A DNA stretch of 64,000 nt. Origin: JAGGTJ01 sp964457545. GTDB taxonomy: Bacteria > Desulfobacterota > DSM-4660 > Desulfatiglandales > Desulfatiglandaceae. The stretch lies in assembly GCA_964457545.1 (NCBI GenBank), contig CAYWEN010000004.1:1-64000 (forward strand), given 5' to 3'. This document shows positions 17,431 to 25,893 of the stretch, in pieces. Position 1 is the stretch's first letter, and each line of letters starts with the position of its first letter. The translations under genes and the position numbers were made by a program. The notes beneath the pieces were generated by a model. That model saw only the letters and a program-made list of their open reading frames with translations, searched no databases and was not told the DNA's origin.

Positions 17431-17734
17431 TGCAATCTCCTTTTCCAATTAGGTTTGAATTTAAAACATACTTTTAAAAGCCATTATGATTTCATCCATA
17501 AATGACCATGTTCCGTGATACTTGCACCTGCTCCATGAAAACATAGAATCATCGCAATTAACATGCGAAATAATTTGCCTGTATGCCGTTCGGACAGGAC
17601 AGGCAACGCACAGACAGACCAACTGTCAAAAGGGATTAAAAACAAACACGTGAAAGTTTTGAATTGTCAGATTGGTCCCTTTCAGAAACAAAAAGGTGAA
17701 GACTGTAGTTATCTGGTTGTTATCTAAGATTTTT
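17431..17734. other. upstream region of HU
   Basis: About 300 bases between HU and tRNA-Leu, both read on the minus strand. It should hold the HU promoter. A TTGACA on the minus strand near 17627 lacks a good -10 partner. No gene is seen. Confidence 0.35.
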
Positions 17735-17822
17735 TGGTGCCGGAGGTCGGAATCGAACCGACACGGGCGCACGGCCCACTGGATTTTGAGTCCAGCGCGT
17801 CTACCAGTTTCACCACTCCGGC
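17735..17822 (-). tRNA. tRNA-Leu (anticodon CAA)
   Basis: Class II tRNA with a long variable arm. The acceptor arm GCCGGAG pairs with CTCCGGC, and CCA is encoded. The anticodon stem-loop is CTGGA-CTCAAAA-TCCAG, which gives anticodon CAA for leucine TTG codons. The T-arm GTTCGATTC is present. It is divergent from tRNA-Ala, with 156 bases between them. Confidence 0.95.
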
Positions 17823-17887
17823 AATGTGGAATAACTGCTGTGTAGCCTGCAAGATTACCAATACACTTAACAGATGACTTTGTAGAA

Positions 17888-17905
17888 TGTCAATATTATA
17901 TTGAC
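17888..17905. promoter_or_regulatory. palindrome of back-to-back -35 boxes for divergent tRNA genes
   Basis: The bases 17889-17905 form a perfect 8-1-8 palindrome, GTCAATAT-T-ATATTGAC. Its right half starts the TTGACT box of the tRNA-Ala promoter. Its left half, extended to 17888, reads TTGACA on the minus strand, pointing at tRNA-Leu with a weak -10 (TTAAGT) 17 bases further on. It may simply be two -35 boxes, or an operator that couples the two promoters. Confidence 0.55.
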
Positions 17906-17929
17906 TTGGAAATATAAAACATATATAAT
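17901..17929 (+). promoter_or_regulatory. sigma70 promoter of tRNA-Ala
   Basis: TTGACT at 17901-17906, a 17-base spacer, and a perfect TATAAT at 17924-17929. Expected transcription start is near 17936, about 43 bases before the tRNA. Confidence 0.8.
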
Positions 17930-17978
17930 ATATTTTACACGATGTAACTTTTGATTTGTAAAGGAACAGGTAAAATCA

Positions 17979-18054
17979 GGGGCTGTAGCTCAGGTGGGAG
18001 AGCGCATGACTGGCAGTCATGAGGTCAGGGGTTCGATCCCCCTCAGCTCCACCA
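17979..18054 (+). tRNA. tRNA-Ala (anticodon GGC)
   Basis: 76-base class I tRNA including encoded CCA. The acceptor arm GGGGCTG pairs with CAGCTCC. The anticodon stem-loop CATGA-CTGGCAG-TCATG gives anticodon GGC for alanine GCC/GCU codons. The D-arm (AGCTCAGGTGGGAGAGC) and T-arm (GGTTCGATCC) are regular. Confidence 0.97.
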
Positions 18055-18067
18055 ACAGGTTATAATA

Positions 18068-18110
18068 TAAAGGGGACAACACTTTATTTAGGTGTGTCCC
18101 CTTTATTTGT
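18068..18110 (+). terminator. intrinsic terminator of tRNA-Ala
   Basis: A 12-base inverted repeat, ATAAAGGGGACA (18068-18079) and TGTCCCCTTTAT (18096-18107), begins 14 bases after the tRNA and is followed by T-rich sequence. Confidence 0.8.
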
Positions 18111-18216
18111 TTATTTGTTTTATGCACCTTCTGTTTTTGTCAAGACCTTTACATAACGTTCGTTTTTTTCTGGCTTGTATACAATATCGTTAAATCTTTT
18201 ATCTTTATTGAACCTG

Positions 18217-18260
18217 AAAAAACCGAATATACTGCAAAGGTCTTATGGTAGGGAGGTTAC
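18217..18260 (+). repeat. dispersed repeat motif, copy 1
   Basis: The segment containing ACCGAATATACTGCAAAGG followed by TCTTATGGTAGGGAGG resembles the segment at 51991-52055 upstream of rpsO (ACCGGATATGTTGCAAAGG then TCTTA...GGTAAGGGTGG). It covers the stop codon and the region just past the end of the selenoprotein gene. Function is unknown. Confidence 0.45.
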
Positions 18261-19549
18261 AATCCTACTTCTGCCAAATCGGGGCCGAGATAAGTGCGTT
18301 CATTTTCCCCAAGGCAGCCAAGAGAAAGGCAAATCAGAGTCCAGATGTGAACAGTATGGTAATTGCCTTTATAGAAATCGGCAAGATCATGAATTTGAGC
18401 ATGGCAATTATGACAACCTGTTATACAGTAATCTGCTCCTGTCGCTATGATCTGGTCAAATTTCCTTTTGCCATACTGACGTCGTTGTTCATTAATCCCT
18501 GCCTGCAAAAAACCGCCACCGCCGCCACAGCAGTAATTGTTGGATTTGTTGGGAATCATATCAATAAAATTTTCTTCTCCCACCAGAGATTTGACCACAA
18601 ATCTTAGGTCATCTGCTACTGCGTCTCCGAAACTTTTACGAACGATCTGACAGGGATCCTGAACGGTGAATTTGACCTTGAGGTCTTTATTCCAGTCGGA
18701 ATTTACCTTTAATTTCCCTTCCCTGATCCATTTGGCATAATATTGATATATACTTGCTACCTCAAATTTGTGGTCTATATTGAATTTTTTCAGTCCGGCC
18801 CGGACTGCATAAGTTATATGACCTCACTCGGTATTAAGAAAGACCTTGCAGCCAAGATCATCCGCCTGTTTTGCGCTTGTTTCTACCAGATGACGCCAGG
18901 CATCATCATCAGCGAGAAACATACAGTAATTCTCAGCAGCCCATCCTTTACTGCCATAAGTCCAGTCTGCACCGGCGATATGAAGTATCTTCCACAAAGG
19001 CACCATTTCGTCCGGTTCTGTTACTGGTTCACGGGAATTTTGATTCAGAAAGAAATATGCCCCCTTTTTATCAATCGGGGCCTGCAGATCTTCAAAACCG
19101 GGCTGTGTTTCTTTTACCTCTTCAAGCACATCCTCTACAACAAACTGAAAGTCTTCAGGGGATGCTCCCATAGCACTGCCTGAATCATTTCTGAGTGCCA
19201 TATCACAGGACCCCCGAATTCCCTTGGGCCTTTCATCCCGCGGCCAACTTTTTCTTGCCAGGTATATTATCTGGGGTATATCCACTTTCATTGGACATAC
19301 ATAAAGACACCTCTGGCACATGGTGCACATCCATACCCATGGTGTTGATAAAACTTCATCATCAAGACCGAGAGCCACCATTCTCAAAAATTTTCTTGGA
19401 TCCATATCTTCAAGGCCAGTAGCAGGACAACCACCAGCACAGGTCCCGCAGGCAAAACAAAGATTCAAATTACCCTCAGGCAAGAGATCCTGAACCTTTG
19501 CCCTGAATGCTCCTTTTCTTTTTTCTAAATCCAAGGCCTCATCTGCCAT
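18257..19549 (-). CDS. probable selenoprotein: HdrD/GlpC-like [4Fe-4S] and CCG-domain oxidoreductase (in-frame UGA = Sec242)
   Basis: 430-residue electron-transfer protein if the UGA at 18824-18826 is read as selenocysteine. N-terminal residues 30-115 carry two [4Fe-4S] motifs (C-F-A-C-G-T-C-A-G-G-C-P and C-T-M-C-Q-R-C-L-Y-V-C-P). The C-terminal half is a CCG (heterodisulfide reductase B/D-type) domain, with D-P-C, C-C-G-G-G-G-G-F and C-I-T-G-C-H-N-C in a C-x39-CC pattern. The UGA stands in N-T-E-*-G-H, a position I expect to be cysteine in relatives. The same frame stays open for 188 codons after it, with typical family sequence. A strong hairpin follows 16 bases downstream. GGAGG precedes the ATG at 19549. 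The gene has no clear operon partners. Alternatives are a nonsense-mutated pseudogene or a sequencing error; both explain the hairpin less well. Confidence 0.85.
18791..18807 (-). promoter_or_regulatory. candidate bacterial SECIS hairpin
   Basis: On the minus strand, 16 bases after the UGA, CAGTCCG and CGGACTG form a perfect 7-bp stem around the loop GGC. Bacterial SECIS elements lie just downstream of the UGA inside the coding sequence, with an apical loop that begins with G (usually GGU). Size and distance fit; the loop is not the canonical GGU. Confidence 0.65.
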
Positions 19550-19887
19550 AGACACATCCTCCATGTTATAAAAAATTATGTTAACAAACAATTTTGTGCT
19601 TTTTTACAATTGCAAGCAAATTTATGTAAATGATTCTCATGTCAGTTTGCCTATCATAATAGTTAAAAACCATTTTTCTGATTTTATGCATACCCGTAAA
19701 AATCCAGGTTAAAAAATACTATAAACAACAGGGAAAAAAGACAAGGAAAAAATATAATGCCAGTGTGCAAGAAGATCGTTTTTTGTAAAAAAAACAGGAC
19801 CTGTTAAAAAAATGACAAGGATTTTATCGCTGCTTTAAAGCGCATCATATAGCATGGGTATGAATAAAAACTGCCTGTGTATCCTGA
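19550..19887. other. intergenic region between prfC and the selenoprotein gene
   Basis: About 340 AT-rich bases, with both neighbours on the minus strand. A short hairpin AACAG-GAC-CTGTT-like element at 19793-19805 with poly-A/T flanks may end prfC transcription. No gene is seen. Confidence 0.4.
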
Positions 19888-21474
19888 TCAGATTTCACGC
19901 GTCTTTAAAAATTGTATATCCGGCCACTTTTCCCTGTAATAGTTTAACTGCCATTCACTGGTTGTCAAAAAGGCCAGTGCACCTTCAACATCCCTGGCAA
20001 TATTGTTCCTGTTCTTCTGTTCAAATTCAGCCAATATGTTTTTGTTTTCACAATCAATCCATCTTGCAACACTGTAATCAACAGCCTCATAGGCTGCATC
20101 CACACCATATTCAGATTTAAGCCTTGCCATGGTGATATCAAACTGTAACTGTCCTACCACCCCAAGGATGTAATCATTGTTCACAACCGGACGAAACACC
20201 TGGACAGTACCTTCTTCTGTGAGTTGAATCAGGCCTTTTTGCAACTGTTTGGCCTTTAAGGGATTTTTTAGTCTGACCCTTTTGAAAAATTCAGGGGCAA
20301 AATTAGGGATACCGGTAAATTTCAATACCTCCCTGTCAGTAAATGTATCGCCTATCTTTATAGTGCCGTGGTTATGAACGCCTATTATGTCTCCGGGATA
20401 TGCCTCGTCAATATTTTCTCTTGCCCTTGCCATAAATATGGTGGCGTTTGAAAATGATACCTCCTTGTTAATCCGGTGATGGATTACCTTCATTCCCCTT
20501 TTGAATTTACCGGAACATATTCTGATAAATGCAATTCTGTCTCTGTGAGCAGGGTTCATATTAGCCTGAATCTTGAAGGCAAAACCGGAAAAATTTTTCT
20601 CGTAAGGAGACACAATGCGGGAAACAGCAGGTCTTGGCTGCGGAGGAGGAGCCATTTCTACAAATGTATCCAGCATTTCTTTAACACCAAAGTTGTTTAT
20701 AGCACTGCCAAAAAAGACAGGGGTCTGACTTCCATTCAGGTAATGCCTGAGTTCGCAGGGGTTTGATGCCCCCTCAAGCAATTCTATATCCTCACGCAGT
20801 TCCGTGGCCTGTGAACCAAGCAGTTCATCTAACCTTGGGTCAGACAAATCATTTATTACAATACCTGTACGTTTTGCCGTGTTCTGACCTGGCGTAAACA
20901 GATGAAGTTCATGCCTGTACAGGTTGTATACCCCTCTGAATCTTTTGCCCATACCAATAGGCCATGACATGGGGGTTGTTTCAATCTGAAGCTTGTTTTC
21001 AATATCATCCATGATATCAAGCGGTTCCATTCCTTCACGGTCAAGCTTGTTAATGAATGTTATTATAGGGGTATTCCTCATTCGGCAAACTTCCATCAAT
21101 TTTTCCGTCTGCGGCTCCACTCCTTTTGCGCTGTCAATGACCATAAGGGCGCTGTCAACTGCTGTGAGTACCCTGTAGGTATCCTCGGAAAAATCCTGAT
21201 GCCCGGGAGTATCCAGCAGGTTTATTTCAAATCCCCTGTACCTGAATTTCATAACGGATGTAGTGATTGATATACCCCGTTCCTGTTCTATTTCCATCCA
21301 ATCGCTTACAGCGTGCCTTGCAGCCTTTCGGGCCTTTACTGCTCCTGCCTGTTGTATGGCACCTCCGAAAAGAAGCAGTTTCTCTGTCAATGTTGTTTTT
21401 CCTGCGTCAGGATGACTTATGATTCCAAATGTTCGTCGCCTGTCAATTTCCTTCTTGTTATATTGTTTGTCCAT
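19888..21474 (-). CDS. prfC: peptide chain release factor 3
   Basis: GTPase that removes RF1/RF2 from the ribosome after peptide release. The 528-residue length is normal. The GTPase motifs are intact: S-H-P-D-A-G-K-T-T-L (G1, residues 21-30), the R-G-I-S-I-T-T switch, D-T-P-G-H-Q-D-F (G3, near 88), and F-I-N-K-L-D-R-E (G4, near 142). The order of domains, the R-K-A-A-R-H-A-V-S-D-W-M-E-I-E segment and the C-terminal E-W-Q-L-N-Y-Y-R-E-K-W-P motif distinguish RF3 from EF-G. No close neighbours on the same strand suggest an operon. Because RF2 reads UGA, an RF3 gene beside a UGA-recoded gene is worth noting but is probably chance. Confidence 0.96.
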   Translation of the reverse strand: MDKQYNKKEIDRRRTFGIISHPDAGKTTLTEKLLLFGGAIQQAGAVKARKAARHAVSDWMEIEQERGISITTSVMKFRYRGFEINLLDTPGHQDFSEDTYRVLTAVDSALMVIDSAKGVEPQTEKLMEVCRMRNTPIITFINKLDREGMEPLDIMDDIENKLQIETTPMSWPIGMGKRFRGVYNLYRHELHLFTPGQNTAKRTGIVINDLSDPRLDELLGSQATELREDIELLEGASNPCELRHYLNGSQTPVFFGSAINNFGVKEMLDTFVEMAPPPQPRPAVSRIVSPYEKNFSGFAFKIQANMNPAHRDRIAFIRICSGKFKRGMKVIHHRINKEVSFSNATIFMARARENIDEAYPGDIIGVHNHGTIKIGDTFTDREVLKFTGIPNFAPEFFKRVRLKNPLKAKQLQKGLIQLTEEGTVQVFRPVVNNDYILGVVGQLQFDITMARLKSEYGVDAAYEAVDYSVARWIDCENKNILAEFEQKNRNNIARDVEGALAFLTTSEWQLNYYREKWPDIQFLKTREI

Positions 21475-21952
21475 GGTTTACCTTGACTCAGTAGTGCAAT
21501 TAGATTAAAAAGACATATTTCAAATCAGTTAGCGTATGTTTACAAATAGATTTTTGGTAATAGCGATTTTTCAATTATTTGTACCTGTTGGGCGATCAGT
21601 CTGACTGGCCTTGTAAGGGGTTATATCTTTAAAAAAGAGATATCTGTTGCGAGGTCAAAAAAAAGGTGATCCCGCATTGGTCTGTTTGCTGTGTCCAATA
21701 CAGACAGGCGCAAGGCTTGCGAAACACAGTCACATGGTGCCCATCCGGAAACAGACTGTGGATAACAGTGAGTTTCCAATTTATCAATGAGAATTTTTGT
21801 GCAAGATCAGGGGATTATGCAGAGACTAACGTTCTGCAAGAAATCCCGCAGATTGATACCGGGATTGTGCAAAAAGACCATGTTATGGATGGAAACTGCA
21901 CCTGTTGGGCATATTTGGTGAACTCATATGAAATCAGGGAAATAAAGGATAT
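21475..21952. other. divergent intergenic region prfC / lysS
   Basis: 478 bases between divergent prfC and lysS. It holds the MITE-like element at 21782-21880. Promoters for both genes must lie here, but I cannot name them. A 105-codon plus-strand frame overlapping lysS has no support. Confidence 0.4.
21782..21880. repeat. MITE-like element family 2, copy A
   Basis: About 100 bases. The left end reads ATGAGAATTTTTGTGCAAG followed by ATCAGG; the right end reads GATTGTGCAAAAAGACCAT. Read as reverse complement, the right end resembles the left, giving imperfect terminal inverted repeats of about 20 bases. Similar pairs of ends occur at 57963-58067 and 62303-62397. No coding sequence is inside. 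Confidence 0.5.
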
Positions 21953-23440
21953 ATGGAAGAGACTAAAAAAACAAGTTCAGTAATTGATGAACGTATCAAA
22001 AAAATGCAAAAATTGAAGGATATGGGTGTCCGTATATTTCCTGCGGGCTTCCGGCCTGACACAACGGCATCAGAAGTTGTTGAAAGATTTGGCGGCCTGG
22101 ATGAACAAGATCTTGAAAAAGACGAAACGGTTTTTACCCTGGCCGGCAGGATTATGGCTATACGCAGTTTTGGAAAGGCCGCATTTATTAACATTAAGGA
22201 TAATACAGGACGTATTCAGGCATATATCAGAAAAGATAAGGTTGGCGAAGAAAAATTCAACATATTCAAGCTTATGGATATTGGTGATTTTATTGGAATC
22301 ACGGGAACGGTTTTCAGAACCAGAACAAAAGAATTGAGCATTCTCGTCACTGATCTGGTTTTGCTTTCCAAGTCCCTGCGGCCGCTTCCTGAAAAATGGC
22401 ATGGCCTTACTGATGTGGAAAAACGGTATCGACAGCGCTATGTTGATCTTATTGTAAACGACAGCGTTAAAAATGTTTTTGTTTTAAGGAGTAAAATTAT
22501 TCAGGCCATCCGGAAATTTTTCGTTGATAGGGGGTTTACAGAGGTAGAAACTCCCATGATGCATCCTATCCCCGGAGGGGCTGCTGCCAAACCTTTCAAA
22601 ACCTATCATAATGCCCTGGGGATGGAGCTGTACCTCAGAATTGCCCCTGAACTTTATCTGAAAAGACTGGTAGTCGGCGGAATGGAACGGGTCTTTGAAA
22701 TTAACAGGAACTTCAGGAATGAAGGTATCTCTACCGAGCATAACCCTGAGTTTACCATGCTTGAATTTTATCAGGCATATGCCACCTATGAAGACCTTAT
22801 GTCTCTTACTGAAACTCTTGTGACAATGCTTCTCAATGATCTGTCCCTTGGAAGTATCATTGAATTCAATGAACGGCAGATTAACTTTGCTACACCCTGG
22901 AAAAGGATTACAATGTACAATTCCCTGAGAGAAATTGGCGAGGTTGATGAAGACGTTTTTACAGATATGGAAGCTGCCCTTAGAACAGCAGAAGAGGTAG
23001 GTGTAAGGCTTGATGACAGGGATAGCCATGCCAGGATATTAACAAAGCTTTTTGATCATCTTGTAGAACCGAGACTGATCGATCCTACCTTTATAATCTC
23101 TTATCCGACCGATGTGTCTCCCCTTTCCCGACGAAACGATGAAGATCCTTTCTTTACGGACCGTTTCGAGCTTTTTATCGGAGGCATGGAGATAGCAAAC
23201 GGTTTTACTGAACTGAATGATCCTGATGATCAACGCAAACGATTTGAACAACAGGTAGCATTAAGGGAGGCCGGAGATGATGAGGCACAGTTCATGGACA
23301 AGGATTACATAACTGCCCTTGAGTATGGCATGCCTCCTACAGCCGGAGAAGGGATAGGAATAGACCGCCTTGTTATGCTTATGACAAATTCGTCATCTAT
23401 CAGGGACGTTATACTTTTCCCCCATATGAGATCAAAATAA
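21953..23440 (+). CDS. lysS: lysyl-tRNA synthetase, class II
   Basis: Charges tRNA-Lys with lysine. The 495-residue product has an N-terminal OB-fold anticodon-binding domain (residues 55-150, with L-A-G-R-I-M-A-I-R and F-I-N-I-K-D) and a class II catalytic core. Visible motifs are motif 1 near F-T-E-V-E-T-P-M-M-H-P, motif 2 F-R-N-E-G-I-S-T-E-H-N-P-E-F (near residue 260), and motif 3 G-I-G-I-D-R-L-V-M-L near the end. Length is usual. It is the first gene of a plus-strand set leading to lolC and lolD; the gap to lolC is 93 bases, so co-transcription is plausible. AAAGGA lies close before the ATG. Confidence 0.97.
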   Translation: MEETKKTSSVIDERIKKMQKLKDMGVRIFPAGFRPDTTASEVVERFGGLDEQDLEKDETVFTLAGRIMAIRSFGKAAFINIKDNTGRIQAYIRKDKVGEEKFNIFKLMDIGDFIGITGTVFRTRTKELSILVTDLVLLSKSLRPLPEKWHGLTDVEKRYRQRYVDLIVNDSVKNVFVLRSKIIQAIRKFFVDRGFTEVETPMMHPIPGGAAAKPFKTYHNALGMELYLRIAPELYLKRLVVGGMERVFEINRNFRNEGISTEHNPEFTMLEFYQAYATYEDLMSLTETLVTMLLNDLSLGSIIEFNERQINFATPWKRITMYNSLREIGEVDEDVFTDMEAALRTAEEVGVRLDDRDSHARILTKLFDHLVEPRLIDPTFIISYPTDVSPLSRRNDEDPFFTDRFELFIGGMEIANGFTELNDPDDQRKRFEQQVALREAGDDEAQFMDKDYITALEYGMPPTAGEGIGIDRLVMLMTNSSSIRDVILFPHMRSK

Positions 23441-23533
23441 ATCATTATGTATGGAAGGCAGCAAGACACAATCATACCATAAAAACATATGCGCGCCTTT
23501 CTGTTGTCTTAACGTGTTTTCACGGATAGAATC

Positions 23534-24763
23534 ATGTCATTTGAATTGTTTCTGGCCATCAGATATCTCATGTCAAAGCGGAACAACACCTTTATCTCCA
23601 TTATTACGCTTATATCGGTGACAGGCGTTATGGTGGGAGTAATGGCACTTGTTGTAGTACTCTCTGTTATGAATGGTTTCAGAGGTGACATGATGTCAAA
23701 AATACTTGGTGTCAACTCCGAGATGCTGGTCCTGAATTTTACCGGACCCTTTGATCATTATTCTGATATAAGCAAAAAAATCAACAAAATACAGGGTGTT
23801 GTTGCATCGACTCCCTTTATTTATGCCCAGGTGATGATCAATAATTCAGGCAATGTTTCAGGAGCTGTTTTACGAGGTATTGATCCCGCAACAGTTCCAG
23901 GGGTTTTAAACATAAAGGGTATGATAAGAAATGGGAAACTGGCGTCTCTTGTCCACAATGCCCACAGGAAATTTCCACCGGTTATTCTGGGCCGTGAGCT
24001 TTCAAAACAAATAGGTGCCTATGTGGGAAATACGGTAAAGATAGTTGCCCCTGAAGGCAAGCTCACTCCTGTTGGGAGGGCCCCGAACACAAAACTTTTT
24101 ATGGTTGTGGGCATCTTTGATTCAGGCATGTATGACTATGATGCCTCCATGGTATATACAAATCTTAAAGACAGCCAGGAATTACTCGGTATGGGCAACC
24201 GGGTCACAGGTATAGCAGTCAAGGTAGATGATATTTATCATACCGGACACATTGCAAAAAAAATCAGCAAGGTGCTTGGCTATCCCTTTACTGTCAAAGA
24301 CTGGAAAACGATGAACAGAAACCTGTTTTCAGCCCTTAAACTGGAAAAGATTACCATGTTTGTTATTCTGACAATGATCGTACTGGTAGGAGCACTGAAT
24401 ATTATAAGTACACTTGTTATGGTAGTCATGGAAAAAAACAAGGACGTGGCAATACTAAGGGCCATGGGTGCCTCGGCAAAAAGTATAATGTCTGTTTTCA
24501 TGCTGCAGGGTCTGCTTGTAGGGTTTGTCGGTACATTTTTCGGTCTTGTTTCAGGTCTTGGGATATGCCAGTTGCTTAAAAAATACAAATTTATAAGCCT
24601 TCCCGCTGATGTTTACTATATTTCTACCTTGCCCGTTCAGGTGCAGTGGACAGATATATCCATAGTTGCTGTTTCTGCAGTTATTATATCCTTTTTGGCT
24701 ACACTGTATCCGTCCAGATATGCATCAAAGTTAAATCCGGTAGAGGCATTCAGATACGAATAA
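23534..24763 (+). CDS. lolC: lipoprotein-releasing ABC transporter permease (LolC/LolE family)
   Basis: 409-residue inner-membrane permease of the complex that extracts lipoproteins for delivery to the outer membrane. It has the MacB/LolC fold: one helix near residues 20-48, a large periplasmic domain (about 50-270), and three C-terminal helices in an FtsX domain (about 275-405). Only one permease gene is present, as in delta-proteobacteria with a homodimeric LolC/E (LolF-like) instead of the LolC plus LolE pair of gammaproteobacteria. The ATPase gene follows at 81-113 bases depending on its start. The N-terminal S-F-E-L-F-L-A-I-R-Y-L stretch is characteristic of the family. Confidence 0.93.
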   Translation: MSFELFLAIRYLMSKRNNTFISIITLISVTGVMVGVMALVVVLSVMNGFRGDMMSKILGVNSEMLVLNFTGPFDHYSDISKKINKIQGVVASTPFIYAQVMINNSGNVSGAVLRGIDPATVPGVLNIKGMIRNGKLASLVHNAHRKFPPVILGRELSKQIGAYVGNTVKIVAPEGKLTPVGRAPNTKLFMVVGIFDSGMYDYDASMVYTNLKDSQELLGMGNRVTGIAVKVDDIYHTGHIAKKISKVLGYPFTVKDWKTMNRNLFSALKLEKITMFVILTMIVLVGALNIISTLVMVVMEKNKDVAILRAMGASAKSIMSVFMLQGLLVGFVGTFFGLVSGLGICQLLKKYKFISLPADVYYISTLPVQVQWTDISIVAVSAVIISFLATLYPSRYASKLNPVEAFRYE

Positions 24764-24876
24764 TAAAAAACACCTTGGAAAAAATTGGGGTTATGCTGCT
24801 TTGTGTCAATCTTTGAACCAAGGCCCCCGCTGCACCTGACTTTATGTGCACATATGTGTTAGCAAGGGAGTATTGT

Positions 24877-25572
24877 GTGCTGGAACTTGTAGGTATTGAA
24901 AAAACTTTTACTCATCGTGGAACCATGATGAATATTCTGACCGATATTGATCTCAGTATTAACTACGGTGACAGTGTGGCCATTACAGGGGCATCTGGTG
25001 TAGGAAAGTCAACGCTTCTGAATATAATGGGAAGCCTTGACATGCCGACAAGGGGTGTTGTCAGATTTGAAGGGCAAAATCTGTATGAGATGGATGATGA
25101 CAGGCTGTGTCTTTTCAGAAACACGGAAATTGGCTTTGTTTTTCAATTCCATTATCTTTTGCCGGAACTTAATGCCCTTGAAAACGTTATGATGCCTGCC
25201 TTAATTGCCAGATATGATAAAAACAGGGCCACTGACATGGCAAAAGACGTGCTGAAAAAGGTAGGTCTTGAAAATCGTATGACACATCGTTCCGGTGAGC
25301 TTTCGGGAGGTGAACAGCAGAGGGTGGCAATTGCACGTGCCCTTCTTATGAAACCAAAGATTATCCTTGCTGATGAACCAACAGGTAACCTTGACTGGAA
25401 AACAGCAAGGGATATTGCAGATCTTTTGTTTTCCCTTAACAGGGAGGAAAAAGTGGCTATTGTCATTGCCACACATAACCATGAATTTGCCAACAAAATG
25501 TTAAGACAGTTTGAAATAAGGGATGGACGAATAACGGATGTCTCAGGCAAACAAAAAAAAGAGGCCAGTTGA
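24877..25572 (+). CDS. lolD: lipoprotein-releasing ABC transporter ATP-binding protein
   Basis: ATPase that powers lipoprotein release together with the upstream permease. It contains Walker A (G-A-S-G-V-G-K-S-T-L), the Q-loop, signature L-S-G-G-E-Q-Q-R-V-A-I-A-R-A-L, Walker B I-I-L-A-D-E-P-T-G-N-L-D and the H-loop histidine in A-T-H-N-H-E. I chose the GTG at 24877 because AAGGGAG lies 8 bases upstream and the protein then begins L-E-L-V-G-I-E-K-T-F as in relatives; an in-frame ATG at 24844 gives an 11-residue extension without a binding site. The stop codon lies inside the loop of the downstream terminator. Confidence 0.93.
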   Translation: MLELVGIEKTFTHRGTMMNILTDIDLSINYGDSVAITGASGVGKSTLLNIMGSLDMPTRGVVRFEGQNLYEMDDDRLCLFRNTEIGFVFQFHYLLPELNALENVMMPALIARYDKNRATDMAKDVLKKVGLENRMTHRSGELSGGEQQRVAIARALLMKPKIILADEPTGNLDWKTARDIADLLFSLNREEKVAIVIATHNHEFANKMLRQFEIRDGRITDVSGKQKKEAS

Positions 25573-25590
25573 AGATGGCCTCTTTTTTTT
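25553..25590 (+). terminator. strong intrinsic terminator overlapping the end of lolD
   Basis: GAGGCCA (25561-25567) and TGGCCTC (25576-25582) form a GC-rich stem, with A8 before and T8 after extending it to 15 bp. The loop contains the lolD stop codon (25570-25572). It can act on both strands. Confidence 0.93.
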
Positions 25591-25893
25591 AAAAATCCGG
25601 TGCATGTAGGTTTTGGACAGGTAAATATTCCGGTAATCCTGACTTTTTCCGGGATACCCCATGCCTTGCAATCTGATAAATCCGGCTGGAAGCGAGGTTG
25701 ATCTCCTGGTTTATGCAAAAGATATCCCGTTGCCGGAAGGATTGTTTGTGGGTACTGTCAAAACATGTTGACAGATTTGCAGTAAACTGTTGTTCATAGA
25801 ATGATTCGATTCTGGTCTGAAAGGATTGATTAATCCGTCAGGAGGCTGGTTCAGAACAGCTTCCTGATTACTATGTTTTCACGGTAAAATTTC
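25591..25893. other. bamA upstream region
   Basis: About 300 bases between the lolD terminator and bamA. It should contain the promoter of the bamA-lpx gene set. No confident promoter, leader element or gene was recognised. Confidence 0.35.

Noticed and set aside
18257..18598. Separate 113-residue CCG-domain protein starting at a GTG
   Set aside because: It has no ribosome binding site, and the same frame continues upstream to the UGA and into the ferredoxin-like protein. It is the C-terminal part of the selenoprotein.
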